Source: Saccharum officinarum
Lineage: Eukaryota > Streptophyta > Magnoliopsida > Poales > Poaceae
Reading direction: 5' to 3'
NCBI GenBank assembly: GCA_020631735.1
Contig: CM036191.1
Coordinates: forward strand, 44,554,562 to 44,618,561
Length of the DNA: 64,000 nt
Positions 45,700 to 56,493 of the stretch are shown one piece after another. The first letter of the stretch is position 1; each line of letters begins with the position of its first letter. The notes under the pieces are model-generated. The model searched no databases. It saw nothing but the letters and a program-made list of their open reading frames with translations, and was not told the origin of the DNA. The translations under genes and the position numbers were made by a program.

Positions 45700-47800
45700 G
45701 AACACAAGGTTGACAAGTACCCTTGTGTGTTCGTTTTGTGATGAGTGATTGTCAATGTGATCCACGAAGTAGGTTGAGTGGTGACTAACCCTACCTTGGT
45801 GAAAGCCTTGTGTGCGACATGTCTCTTGGCTTGTGTTGTGCATGTGTGGAGCACGGAGGCGGTAGCCGACGGCGAGGTGAAGGTCAAGGAGGACGTGTCG
45901 TGCCGATAGACCGGAGGGGTGAAGGACGGACATGAGGCTTGGACCGAGGGACCCAGAGGCCGGGTGGCTAGCCGCGGTGGCTGACACTTGGGACATCGAC
46001 AAGCGCGAGAAGACATGGGAGTGACCGTGTTGACCGTGGAGGTGACACGCGTCGGATGGCGGGGGACGTGTATGAAGTACGCTACTCACGGAGCGGTTTG
46101 ATGGTTTGGGCCTCAAAACCATCGGAGACGGGTTTACGGGTTTGGGCCTCAAAACCCGGGCGGAGGTTCCGAGGAGGAACGGACGACACGTGGCGGCATC
46201 GGGGAGGTCGCGTCGAGGCGAAGCTACCGGTGAGGAGGCGCGGTGGCCGTCGGATCAAGATGAAGACTGGGTTGGACCTTTACGCCCTTGGGCTAAATGG
46301 TTTGGCTCATTTGTATCTAGGGGCAAATCGGTGATTGTGTAATAGCCCTGTTAAATAGGATGAGGGAGCCCCCATCTCCCTCACCTCTCTCCCCATTCTC
46401 ATTTCTCCTCTTCCTCCCTAGGGTTAGCTCCTTCATGTTCATGAGAGAGGTCAAAATACTCTGAGATTTTCGTGGTGTATTTTGTTGAGATTTGGTGTTG
46501 GAATGGAGGCCCAAATCCTCCTCTTGCCCTCCGGGTTCCTATTTTGAAGCAGTGATTTTCGTTCATATTTTTCCTTTTTTTGTTCATGGGTTTGATCTCG
46601 ATTTGCTGAAGTTTGGGTTCATCCCGGGCTATGATTTCTTGAGAATGAGTTCGTGTTAGGTTGAATTGAACCTGTGCCAAATTTGGGAGCGAATTGTTTT
46701 GATTTGATGGAGATCCATTCAATTTTATGGTCGCCCCTTTTCTGGTTCGTGCGTTCGTCTGTTCTGTTTCCGTCTCTGTGAGTCGGGCTCCTAGCGCTGT
46801 GCGCTCACCCGTGAGGCCCCAGTGGCCCATCCGTCTCCCACAGAAGTAGTCCACCGTCGAGCGCCCCTGGCCGGTGCGAGCAGACCCGCACTGTTGCCTC
46901 TTGCTCTCTTTCTGCTCGCTGCTTCTTGGTTCGTGTGCGTCGGAGTGCTGCACCTCCGTTCGTTCTTCTTGCACAGCCGAGTATCACCGGGTTCATCCGG
47001 CGTAGACACCGGCCGGTCGCAGGCAACCCAGGTGGCCAGTCCACCAGCAGCGCCTAGCGCTCCTGCGTTGAAGTCGAGCACAGCCCAAGGCCGAGCGCTT
47101 GCTTTTTCGTTTGTGTGCCGAGCGTTGCTGCCTTTCTCTTTCTGCTCTTTGCGTTCGTGAGCTCCAGGCCGCAAGTTGTTGCCTCTGCTTTGCCCTTGCT
47201 GAATCGAACTCTGTTCAGCTGCAGTGCTGTTCCTATTTCAGGTACTCATGCATGAGATCTAGTAGTAGCAGGAGCTGCTTGCACATAGTTTTTTTTTTTG
47301 AGAATTGCTGCTCGTTTCTGTCCAGCACTTGCCAGTGCAGTTTCTCTGTTGCAGTTCGTCAGTTTTGTTCAGGTTCTGTCCTACATGTAGTGTTTGCCTG
47401 ATCGTGCTTTGCTTCTTCATTTCTTGTGTTGTCGGTCACCTACAGGAAGCAATCACTACATGATTATATAGTTAATTTTAGTCATGCGAAAGTGAACGTG
47501 TGTGCTTCTAATATTGTCAGCTTGTAGCTTCAGTGTGGGTTTAGTGAATTTTTGCAGGAGAATTATCACAGCAGAGCTGCAACAGCGCTTGCATTTGCCC
47601 TTTTCAGATCATCTACAGTTTGCAGGTTTTTCAGACAGTGAGCAGAGACCGGTGCTGTGCATCCAGCACTTGTGCTCTGTCCAGCGCCTAACAGAAGCCA
47701 GCAGCTTCTCTGTTATGTGATAGGTGATTTTTTTCGTGCTCGCTATTTCATCTGTCGTTTGTGCGTTTAAGATCCTTTTTTGTTTTCCGTTTCCGAGTGC
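45700..47800. other. Foreign ~2.1-kb block inside Copia D
   Basis: No Copia motif was found across this block. It starts beside an inverted repeat (CGAACACAAGG at 45699-45709 and CCTTGTGTGTTCG at 45721-45733). Its first part is GC-rich with a duplicated GGTTTGGGCCTCAAAACC-like phrase (46105 and 46138). A TTAAATAGG box near 46350 leads into a CT-rich leader-like run (46370-46420). The second part (46880-47750) has short repeated phrases such as TCCAGCACTTG (near 47321 and 47661). This looks like promoter plus 5' leader plus intron-like DNA, or part of another element's LTR. No protein was recognised. Confidence 0.6.
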
Positions 47801-48105
47801 TCCTGGCTGCAACATCTCCTCGGCGAGCTCCTCTGCAAGGTTCCGTCCGTCACCGTGGCGTTTTGCGACAACATATCATCCGTCTACATGTCAAGGAACC
47901 CCGTTCATCATTGGTGAACCAAGCACATTGAGCTTGACATCCATTTCGTCCGGGAGAAGGTCGCTGTTGGGGAGCTTCGTGTCATGCACGTTCCAAGTAC
48001 GCGGCAACTCGTGGATGTGTTCACAAAGGGCTTGCCTTCGGCGCTATTCTTCGACTTCAGGAACAGCCTCTACATCACCGCCGGTTATGTCGAGACTGCA
48101 GGGGG
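47801..48105 (+). pseudogene. Copia D RNase H, C-terminal remnant and purine tract
   Basis: The Copia frame resumes with SWLQHLLGELL, VAFCDNISSVYMSRNP, KHIELDIHFVREKVAVGELR, MHVPSTRQLVDVFTKGLPS and the usual end of RNase H. One in-frame stop (TGA within the HHW/TKH junction near 47912) is present. A purine tract precedes the 3' LTR. Confidence 0.8.
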
Positions 48106-48328
48106 TGTCAGCGGAAACAGCTCTCCAGCGGTGGTTAGAGCAAGACCGGGTCTCTCGGATCTCCAATGTCCTCACGCCTGGAGCGCGATCACCCGCGACT
48201 CCGTGCCACTAGCAGCGCACTCGCTGCGCACACGACTCGCTCGCCACAGCTCGTGGCCTCTGTTGTAACCTATATACGTATACGCCATACGATCAATACA
48301 AGTACTCCAGTCGATCATTCTTGTTCCA
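48106..48328 (+). repeat. 3' LTR of Copia D
   Basis: 223 bp, TGTCAGCGGAAACAG to CTTGTTCCA. It has an internal deletion relative to the 5' LTR and scattered substitutions. The following 48336-48550 is A/T-rich flank without recognisable features. Confidence 0.9.
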
Positions 48329-48550
48329 GAGATATTAACCATGACAATTACTCGAAAATGGAGGGAGCCACTTAACCTCTGATATATTTTCTTCTTTCAT
48401 TTGGATTTAGATTTAACCAATCCCTATAGGCTCTTAAATTAATATTAGTTGTTAATACAATAGGTAAATTATATTAAAATTGGATTTACCTTTCTGGGAA
48501 GCTCCTGAGTGAATTTACCTATAAGGTTTTATTGAGCTAACAGCCTTTGC

Positions 48551-48562
48551 AAAAGCATTTCC
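48551..48562. repeat. Target site duplication, left copy, LINE-2
   Basis: AAAAGCATTTCC is repeated at 61320-61331, just after the poly-A of LINE-2. The A bases may belong to the tail, so GCATTTCC is the firm part. Confidence 0.8.
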
Positions 48563-48766
48563 GTATATGCAGGGTGCAAACGAAAACATGTAAGTGCCGA
48601 CCCCTATGATGATGTCCACCTCAAGATACTAGGAATAGCTTTAGCCGACTGCACCCTCGCCAGCGCCGGCCGCCACACCTGCTGCCACGCCTCCGACGAG
48701 CTAGTACGTTGCCGTCCACCCAAGCTCCCGCCGTCGGTCCTTCTGACCGACGCCGGCCACCTGTCC

Positions 48767-51197
48767 ATGGACCCTGGGTCCTGCTCCCGTCGGTCCTGGG
48801 CTGACGAGGTCGAGGAGGCGGAGGCAGCCCGGAGCACCGGAAGTTCCGCCTTCCCCGGCTTGCCGCCGCTTGCTGCGGCTGCGCATGCCTCTCTGGTGCT
48901 GCGCGCAAGCTCCCTCGACCCAGACGCTGCTCCCTTCGGCGCATCGCCGGGGGATGGATACAGGGAGCGGCTCCACTTCACCGACTCCGAGGCTTCATTT
49001 GGAGACTCGGATGAGCCGCCGTCGTCCGCCCGCGGTAGGGCGGCAGCGCCACCTAGGCGGCACGGCAGGCGTCGTCGTCGCAGGGCTCGCATCGGACGTT
49101 TCGCCGCTCGCACCCCACCTCCTACGCCGGTGGCTCGCTCTTCTCCAGTGGCCGCACATCCACCGAGGATGTCAGTCGAACCTGACAGCGATGGCTTCCG
49201 GGCAGTGGTGAGCCGTCGGCGCTGGCGGCGAACCACGGCACCACGTCGCCCTGTACCCACCTACCTGGTGGGCAAATGTTTCAACTGCTTGTCGGAGAGC
49301 CACGTGAAGGCTGACTGCACCTCGCCACCGCGATGCTTTCACTGCTTGGGTGAGGGTCACCAGAAGCGCTCGTGCCCCCTGCTCGGCAGGGCTGGCGGTA
49401 TACGGGGGCGCTCCCCCGGCCGTGCCCCCGGACGCCGTGGGGGCCCCCGCCAGCGCCGCTCCCGTCATGACTCGTTGGTCACGGTCTCGGCTCGCTCGGA
49501 GCCCCCTGTCGTGGAGTCGGACCAGTGGGGCTACGCTGGTCACGGTGAGGAGGAAGTCACGGTGGAGGGGCATGCCGCTGCACCCCGTGGCGAGGATCTC
49601 GGTGTAGGGACCGCCACAGTGGAGGGAGCGGGCCCTTCCCAGCATGGATACCCTCGGTCGCTGCTGCGGCGAGTTGCTGAGCCGCCTGCTTCGCCGCGGA
49701 CGAGAGCCAGGACACCGCTGCTCCAGCTGGTAGTGGTCCTGCGCACCCCTGCACTGCAGGCGGTGGAAGATGCTCTGTCGATGGCTCTGGTTGCCCTTGT
49801 ACTGGGTACCAGGCCGGCGGTGACCCCAGCTGCGATGCTTCATCATCTACATGAGCACTACGGCATCACGGAGGATCATGTCACGGTGAGGCGGACAACG
49901 CCGGATGACTTCATCATCTGCTTCACCTCCCAGGAAGATTTGCACGCGTCCTCGACAACCAGAGGCCGGAGGGGGCGGCATTCGCTCTGCGATGGTGACG
50001 TTGGACTCGTCTGATCATGGGTTCTGCCGGCGCCTTTCGGTACCGCGTCCTGGTCGGTTTGAAGGGCCTTCCGTCCCATGCCCGCTCGATTGAGGTAGCA
50101 CAGTGCATCCTTGGTTCGGCGGGGGCGAAGGTGGTGATCGCCAACCCCGACGCCGTGGCAGACCCGGACGATGAACGCGAGCTGTTCGTTGCATGCTGGT
50201 GTGCTCATCCTGATTTGGTGCCGGACGAGATCATCATGGCGGCGCCAGAGCCGGAGGAGGAACACGATGCCGGGCCGCCGCTATACCTCCGTCCACATGA
50301 AGTTATCCACGACGAAGTGCCTGCCCTTCGCTACCTGGTGCGGCTAAGATTGATTGAGTTCCAGGATTGGCATACGCCTTCGCCATCGTCGGATGATGAC
50401 ATGGGCCACGACGATGAGGACAGTGATAGCGGGGTTAGTAACTTCAATGGTTACCACCCCCGCTTCGGCGGCGGACGTCGGCCGTGCACGACTAGGTTCG
50501 GCGGGCCGGTTGAGCCGCGGGTTGGGCCAGGCTCGGGGCCGGCCTGTCGGCCGAGAGAATCGATGTGCGCCATTGTCGTTGGTGATTGGACGTGCCCTAT
50601 CCCTTCGCCGAAAGACGCCATGAGGCAGTCGACTTCTGTCTGTCCGGGCCGGAGGCCGATTCGGGCCCAAACTCCCCAGTTCATGCGGCCGGTGGAGGAC
50701 TCTCTCTTGAGCCCACTGGCGCCGCCTCGGAGACAGATCCTTCGCCGCCTGACGAGCCCATGGTGCCGCTCTCGCCGGAGCCCACCGCTCTTCACGGCCA
50801 CGTAGCGGTGCTTGACGGGGCGGCGACTGCACAGCCGCCCACCGTCGACGACTTCATCGCCACCTTCAGAAAGCTGCTGCAGCAGCCGATCCTCGTCACC
50901 GCGCCGCGGGCGCGTGTGACCAGGCGGGAGCGGGCCCGTGAGCGGACGGATGCAGAAGCCGTGACCAGGCTCGCAGTCAAAAGCAAGAACAGACTGCCCA
51001 AACCCGAGGCTCAGGCCAGAAAAGTGATGATGAAGAAGGCGGGGATCCAGGTCGACACTGAGCTGCCGGATGAGGCGACTTTTGATGAGTTCCAGGAAGC
51101 CTTCAAGCTGCCACTGTCTACTACCACCACAGAAGCAATGGAGGTCCTTCTTCATGGTAGGCAGAAGCGGGCTGCGCGCCGCGTTCGCGCCGCCTGA
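48767..51197 (+). pseudogene. LINE-2 ORF1 protein (two CCHC knuckles), frame-broken
   Basis: It starts MDPGSCSRRSWADEVEEAEA. RLHFTDSEASFGDSD and an arginine-rich region ([12 protein letters not shown]) are followed by PDSDGFRAVVSRRRWRR. The knuckles are CFNCLSESHVKADC (49277-49318) and CFHCLGEGHQKRSC (49334-49375). The first frame is open to 50014. A frame break near 49945 and a TGA near 50000 separate it from 50017 onward (GAFRYRVLVGLKGLPSHARS), then another shift near 50590-50800 leads to the last part (KVMMKKAGIQVDTELPDEAT), ending TGA 51195-51197. The mid region after the knuckles resembles an RNA-binding fold position in other plant LINE ORF1 proteins; this is inference. Confidence 0.82.
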
Positions 51198-51229
51198 GTT
51201 GCCTGCCGCGTCGTCGCACCAATAGCATC

Positions 51230-51673
51230 ATGATAGGACACAACCTGTTCGTCTGGAACGTCCGCGGACTGAATTCGCGGGCTCGTCGCGATGGACCGGA
51301 GTGCGTGAGTTCATTGCGCAAGAGCGCGTGTCTGTCGTTTGTCTCGTTGAGACAAAGCTCACTGCACTACAGCCTTGTATGCTCTCTGAACTAATGGGAG
51401 TGGCGTTTGATTATGTGTGCTTGCCCTCTGAGGGTGCCGCAGGAGGCATCATCGTCGCGTGGTGCCGTGACGCCTGGTTAGGCTCCGGCCAGGTCTGTCG
51501 TCGTTTCTCAGTTTCTGTGAACTTGAAAGCGACAAACTCTGCGTCAGCGCCCTGGACGTTGGCTGTAGTCTACGGCCCCGTCGACGACCGCCTCAAAGGG
51601 GACTTTCTTGATGAGCTGCGGGAGGTCCATGCCCAGGGTCTGGGAGCTCTACTGCTGTGTGGGGACTTCAACC
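51230..51673 (+). pseudogene. LINE-2 ORF2, endonuclease start (5' part)
   Basis: ATG at 51230 opens MIGHNLFVWNVRGLNSRARR. A frameshift near 51295 precedes REFIAQERVSVVCLVETKL, AGGIIVAWCRDAW, VVYGPVDDRLKGDFLDEL and LLLCGDFNL. These are the metal-binding and catalytic motifs of an APE-type endonuclease (VxETK, YGP, GDFN). The reading is interrupted in GDFNL by the Copia E insertion. Confidence 0.88.
51669..51673. repeat. Target site duplication of Copia E (left)
   Basis: CAACC here and at 58026-58030. A 5-bp duplication is standard for Copia integrase. Confidence 0.9.
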
Positions 51674-52137
51674 TGTCAAACCTCTAGGACCGTATAACAG
51701 TAGATCAGCGGGTAGAGCTATACATTTCGGTTATAAATATCAAGATCCTAGTGATGGATCTACCGGATCCGTGAGGGAGGGAGAGAGAGAGGAGACAAAC
51801 CGTCGGTAGGAAGGGTGGAGTTCGATCCGGACGCCATCACGAACGTTGATGGTGGCTGGGCACGGGCAGCGATGGTCGGAGAAGGGGAGCGCGGTGCAGT
51901 GACGGCGGCAGAGCTTCCCGTCGCTCACAGCGCGACCCTCTAGATCGGTTAGGGTTGTAGGTGGGGAAAGGCGGCTCAGGTGAACCTCGTGACTCGAGCC
52001 CCGGCTCCCCACCTCCTTTATATAGCGCTGCGCGACGGGGGCCCACCAGCCATTATTGGGCTGGGCGCCCCCGATCACGGCGCGGATCAAAGGCCTAATG
52101 AGCCGTTGGGCTCATTAGAGGAGAGATCAATCTAACA
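51674..52137 (-). repeat. 3' LTR of Copia E (464 bp)
   Basis: TGTTAGATTGATCTC (at 52137 on the minus strand) to GTTTGACA (51674). It has a TATA box CTATATAAAGG on the minus strand at 52015-52025. A purine tract CAAGGGGGAGAA lies just upstream in element sense. Confidence 0.9.
52015..52025 (-). promoter_or_regulatory. TATA box in Copia E 3' LTR
   Basis: CTATATAAAGG on the minus strand. The 5' LTR copy lacks this region entirely, so only the 3' LTR keeps a core promoter, and it faces out of the element into LINE-2 sequence toward lower coordinates. Confidence 0.7.
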
Positions 52138-52338
52138 TTCTCCCCCTTGATCTCACTTATACTTTAACCTTTCATCTTTGACTTCAATGCTTTTAACTTT
52201 ACTCGTTCCATCACAGATAAGTGCATAGAGCATGTTTCATCGTCACGGTCAATCGCCGATAGATTCGACAGCTACAATGCGCGTCTCTGATCGGAAACAG
52301 TTACTTTAACTTTTGGGCCCTTTATTATAGTCCAGAAG

Positions 52339-55017
52339 TCATAGGCTTTCCCTTAAACCTATGCCGGCTACATGTTCCCTGAACACGTTGGGTGGTAAGC
52401 CTTTTGTAAGTGGATCCGCGAGCATCTTTTCAGTGCTTATATGCTCAAGATTTATAATTTGATCCCAGACTTTATCCTTCACAACATAATACTTTATGTC
52501 AATGTGTTTGGCAGCACCACTTGACCTATTGTTGTGAGCGTACTGTACTGCTGGATTATTATCGCAGTATAACTTTAGTGGCTTATGTATGCTGTCGACC
52601 ACCTTCAAACCGGGTATAAACTTCTTTAGCCAGTTCACCTGCCCCGTTGCCTCATAACACGCTACAAACTCGGCATACATTGTGGACGATGTAGTGACGG
52701 TTTGTTTTGAGCTTTTCCATGAAATTGCTCCTCCTGCGAGAGTGAACACATATCCTGACGTGGATTTTCTATCATCTCCCGCATAATCAGAATCCGAATA
52801 CCCCACTATCTGGAGATAATCTGATTTTCTATACGTCAACATGAGGCCTTTCGTACCTTGCAAATATCGCAAGACTTTCTTTACCAGTTTCCAGTGTTCA
52901 ATTCCTGGATTACTTTGAAATCTACCAAGCAACCCGGTAATAAAAGCTAAGTCAGGGCGCGTGCACACTTGAGCATATTGTAGGCTTCCGACAGCAGAAG
53001 CATATGGAACCACTTTCATTTGATTGAGCTCGTATTGGTTCCTTGGGCATTGAAAATCCCCATATCTGTCGCCCTTGACCATGGGTGCAGGTGAGGCACT
53101 ACATTTATGCATACTGAATTTCTTTAAAACTTTTTCTATGTATGCCTTTTGTGATAGTCCTAATACCCCTTTACTTCTATCTCGGTGAATCTCTATGCCC
53201 AAAACAAAAGACGCTTCACCAAGATCTTTCATATCAAATTTTGAAGATAAAAACTTCTTTGTCTCCAGTAGTAAATAGACATCACTACTAGCAAGTAAGA
53301 TATCATCTACGTACAGGATTAGGAAGATATACCTTTCATTCTTAAACTTTGCATAAACACAATTATCCTCAATATTTTCTTTAAACCCAAAATTCTTTAT
53401 TGTTCTGTCAAACTTCAAATACCACTGTCTTGAAGCTTGCTTTAACCCATAAATCGATTTCTTTAAGCGGCATCCCATTCGTTCTTTTCCTTCCACGACA
53501 AAACCTTTCGGTTGAGCCATGTAAACATTTTCCTCCAGATCCCCATTCAGGAATGCCGTTTTTACATCCATCTGATGTAACTCTAAATCGTAGTGTGCCA
53601 CTAATGCCATTATAATTCTGAAGGAATCTTTACATGAGACTGGAGAAAACGTCTCATTGTAATCAATCCCTTCTCTTTGTGTGAAACCTTTTGCCACAAG
53701 TCGCGCTTTAAACCTTTCAATATTCCCTTGGGAGTCACGTTTTGTCTTATAGACCCATTTACAGCCTACTGTCTTGGCTCCTTTAGGAATAGGTTCTAAG
53801 TCCCAAACTTTGTTGATACTCATTGACTTTATTTCATCTTCCATGGCCTCAAGCCACTTGGATGAATTATCGCTTCTCATGGCTTCTTCAAATGAAGTGG
53901 GATCACCCTCTATTTGAAATTCTTCAGTGTTATACACCTCATAATCATCAGGTATAGCTGATCTTCTAACTCTTTGGGACCTTCTCGGAGCCTCCACATT
54001 TGGCACATCTTCAGTTTGGGGCTGTTGTTGCTCCCCCTCATCTATGGCATCAGTTTGTATAGGTTCTTGAAGGACAGGTTCCTCATCATTATTTACTGTC
54101 ACCACAGGAGAACTGACAACAGGTGTTGCAACTAGAATAGGTAGTTCAAAGAATGGTTCCTGAATTATCGGAGTGGGCACACATACCCGCTTCTCCTCAA
54201 GAACAATTTTTCGAGCCACCATGCTCCCCCTTATCATTTCATCCTCTAAGACAACAACGTGTCTTGTTTCTACAAATTTTGTGTATCTGTCTGAACAGTA
54301 GAAACGTAAACCTTTTGACTTTTCAGGATAGCCAATAAAATGGCAGCTAACTGTTTTGGGATCTAGCTTCCCAATATTTGGGTTAAACACTTTTGCCTCA
54401 GCAGGACTCCCCCACACACGTAAGTGTTTTAGTGAGGGTTCTCTTCCTGTCCACAACTCATATGGTGTTTTGGGCACCGCTTTACTTGGTACTCTATTTA
54501 GAATATGAATGGCGGTTTTTAACGCCTCCATCCATAGACTCAATGGCAAGTCAGAGTAACTCATCATACTACGCACCATATCCATTAAGGTACGGTTTCG
54601 CCTTTCAGCTACTCCGTTCTGCTGAGGTTCGCCCGGTGTAGAATACTGGGCTACTATGCCATTCTCCTGTAGAAACCTTGCAAAGGGTCCAGGAGCTTGA
54701 CCATATGGGGTATGCCAACCGTAGTACTCCCCACCACGATCAGACCTGACCACTTTAATCTTTAAATTATGCTGATTTTCAACTTCAGCCTTAAATATTT
54801 TAAATTTATCCAACGCTTCATTTCTTTCTTTAATTGGATAAATGTAACCATAACGGGAGTAGTCATCTGTGAATGTTATGAACGAATCAAAATCATCCAC
54901 ACTTTTCACAGGAAAAAGACCACAGATGTCTGTGTGAATTATCTGTAGAATTCCTATGCTTCGTTTAGCATCCTTTTTAATTTGCTTTGTGTATTTTCCT
55001 TTAATGCATTCTCTGCA
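52339..55017 (-). CDS. Copia E integrase / reverse transcriptase / RNase H
   Basis: Open downstream of the TAG, with 856 codons from the first Met at 54909. Integrase has [31 protein letters not shown] and [16 protein letters not shown], so all three acidic residues are present. The C-terminal integrase region includes FGxx-equivalent [14 protein letters not shown] and [19 protein letters not shown] has [56 protein letters not shown] and active site [12 protein letters not shown] near residue 533. RNase H has [20 protein letters not shown] near 706 and [13 protein letters not shown], and ends [21 protein letters not shown]. Length and motifs fit a functional Copia pol, apart from the upstream stop. 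Confidence 0.92.
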   Translation of the reverse strand, partial: CRECIKGKYTKQIKKDAKRSIGILQIIHTDICGLFPVKSVDDFDSFITFTDDYSRYGYIYPIKERNEALDKFKIFKAEVENQHNLKIKVVRSDRGGEYYGWHTPYGQAPGPFARFLQENGIVAQYSTPGEPQQNGVAERRNRTLMDMVRSMMSYSDLPLSLWMEALKTAIHILNRVPSKAVPKTPYELWTGREPSLKHLRVWGSPAEAKVFNPNIGKLDPKTVSCHFIGYPEKSKGLRFYCSDRYTKFVETRHVVVLEDEMIRGSMVARKIVLEEKRVCVPTPIIQEPFFELPILVATPVVSSPVVTVNNDEEPVLQEPIQTDAIDEGEQQQPQTEDVPNVEAPRRSQRVRRSAIPDDYEVYNTEEFQIEGDPTSFEEAMRSDNSSKWLEAMEDEIKSMSINKVWDLEPIPKGAKTVGCKWVYKTKRDSQGNIERFKARLVAKGFTQREGIDYNETFSPVSCKDSFRIIMALVAHYDLELHQMDVKTAFLNGDLEENVYMAQPKGFVVEGKERMGCRLKKSIYGLKQASRQWYLKFDRTIKNFGFKENIEDNCVYAKFKNERYIFLILYVDDILLASSDVYLLLETKKFLSSKFDMKDLGEASFVLGIEIHRDRSKGVLGLSQKAYIEKVLKKFSMHKCSASPAPMVKGDRYGDFQCPRNQYELNQMKVVPYASAVGSLQYAQVCTRPDLAFITGLLGRFQSNPGIEHWKLVKKVLRYLQGTKGLMLTYRKSDYLQIVGYSDSDYAGDDRKSTSGYVFTLAGGAISWKSSKQTVTTSSTMYAEFVACYEATGQVNWLKKFIPGLKVVDSIHKPLKLYCDNNPAVQYAHNNRSSGAAKHIDIKYYVVKDKVWDQIINLEHISTEKMLADPLTKGLPPNVFREHVAGIGLRESL

Positions 55018-56493
55018 CTATTCAAAATCTGAGAACTCTAATGGAGGAAGAATATCATTCTTAACTAGTCTCTCTATTCTCCCCCTCGAAATATGGCCTA
55101 AACGACAGTGCCATAATTTCGACGACGCATCTTGAGTTCTCTTTCGTTTTCTATTCACGTTCACAAACGAGAATACGTTATCATTCGCATCACATACGGA
55201 ATTCACATTTTCACGAAGTGATAACAAATAAAGATCTTGTTTTTGAAAAGTAAGGCCAACACATTCATTATTACATAATATTTCACATTTGCCATCTCCA
55301 AAATGACAATCAAATCCATCGTTGTCCAAACATGACACACTAATCAAGTTTCTTTGTAATGACGGAACAAATAAAACATCTTTTAACAAAAGAATGAATC
55401 CATCAGCAAGCTCTAAGGAGACATCGCCAACAGCTTCGACGTCTGCTTGGACTCCATTTGCGACTTTAACGTGCCTTTTGCTTCTTTGCGTAGTTCTCGT
55501 CGAACGGAATCCCTGTAAAGAATTTGCAACATGAACAGTTGCTCCTGAGTCAATCCACCAAGTAGATTTCGAATACTGTACATACAGGGATTCATTTATA
55601 AACGTAATCATGTTCTCACCTTGCTTTGCCATGATCATCTTTAGGAATTCGGGACAATCTTTCTTGTAATGTCCCGTCTTCTTGCAGTGAAGACACTGAT
55701 CTTTGTTCACTATGAATTTGTTCTGCTGAGGCTGATGCTGCATGGGAGCTTTGCCCTTTGGCTTTGAGGGAGAGTTGGCATTGGCATTGAAATTCTTTCT
55801 TTTGTTGTCTTTAACAAAATTGAGAGTACCACCATTGGTGGCTTTTATCCTCTCTTCCTCCTGTGCACACATCGCCATACAACGTTCTAGATCCCATTTC
55901 TCGGGCTGAATGTTGTAGTTGACAACAAATGTGTCAAACTCTTTTGGTAAAGAAGCAAAAATCAAATGGACAAGAAACTCTTCCGTAAGAGCTAGATCCA
56001 TTGGTTTTAGCTTGTTGTTCAAATGGTTCATTTTTGATATGTGCTCTCTTATGCCATTGCCATGACCACCTCCGGTGTATTTTTCTGTCACCAACTGCTT
56101 TATCAGCTGAGTAGCATATGTCTTTGAAGAGCCATAGAACTGACTCTTTATCCTTTCCAAGTACTCTGTGACAGTGTCACACTCTTGGATTGAGCCCATT
56201 ATGGTAGGCTCAATTGTGTTCTTTATGACAGCAACACACTTTTTGTTGGCATTGACCCACTTTTGCTTTTGTAGGTCATATGACATCTGTACGGGAGCAT
56301 GGTCCCTCTCTTTTTTCTGCCATTCAGCATCAGACTCATTGGCCTCCCTCACCGGTGCCACAGGTTCACTGGGGCATGGTGTGGTGACCACCCAGTCCAC
56401 CTCAGCCAAAACAAAGGCGAGGTCAATTTTCTTTTTCCATTCGTTGTAGTTGTCACCTTTGAGGGGTGAAATATCTTTGATAAACCCCATCAA
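55018..56493 (-). CDS. Copia E Gag, protease and integrase start (ends at in-frame TAG)
   Basis: A 491-codon frame starting MMGFIKDISPLKGDNYNEWK. Gag has the helical region (VDWVVTTPCPSEPV, FYGSSKTYATQLIKQLVTEK, HLIFASLPKEFDTFVVNYN) and a CCHC knuckle CLHCKKTGHYKKDC near residue 268. The protease active site is WWIDSGATVHVANS near 314, and the GAG-pre-integrase motif LWHCRLGHISRGRIERLV is near 465. It ends SDFE then TAG, followed in the same frame by [12 protein letters not shown], the zinc-binding part of integrase. The stop could be a single-base nonsense change, or in principle a regulated readthrough codon. Confidence 0.9.
   Translation of the reverse strand: MMGFIKDISPLKGDNYNEWKKKIDLAFVLAEVDWVVTTPCPSEPVAPVREANESDAEWQKKERDHAPVQMSYDLQKQKWVNANKKCVAVIKNTIEPTIMGSIQECDTVTEYLERIKSQFYGSSKTYATQLIKQLVTEKYTGGGHGNGIREHISKMNHLNNKLKPMDLALTEEFLVHLIFASLPKEFDTFVVNYNIQPEKWDLERCMAMCAQEEERIKATNGGTLNFVKDNKRKNFNANANSPSKPKGKAPMQHQPQQNKFIVNKDQCLHCKKTGHYKKDCPEFLKMIMAKQGENMITFINESLYVQYSKSTWWIDSGATVHVANSLQGFRSTRTTQRSKRHVKVANGVQADVEAVGDVSLELADGFILLLKDVLFVPSLQRNLISVSCLDNDGFDCHFGDGKCEILCNNECVGLTFQKQDLYLLSLRENVNSVCDANDNVFSFVNVNRKRKRTQDASSKLWHCRLGHISRGRIERLVKNDILPPLEFSDFE

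Larger units (their letters stand above)
42283..48328 (+). mobile_element. Copia element D with a foreign block in place of RT/RNase H core
   Basis: A plus-strand Copia with short LTRs (42283-42552 and 48106-48328), a primer site after the 5' LTR, gag, protease, integrase and only the first part of RT. A block of unrelated DNA follows (about 45700-47800), then the final RNase H segment, a purine tract (GCAGGGGG, 48098-48105) and the 3' LTR. The 5-mer GATAT precedes the element (42278-42282) and recurs at 48331-48335, two bases after the apparent LTR end, so a target duplication is probable. All ORFs are broken. Confidence 0.85.
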
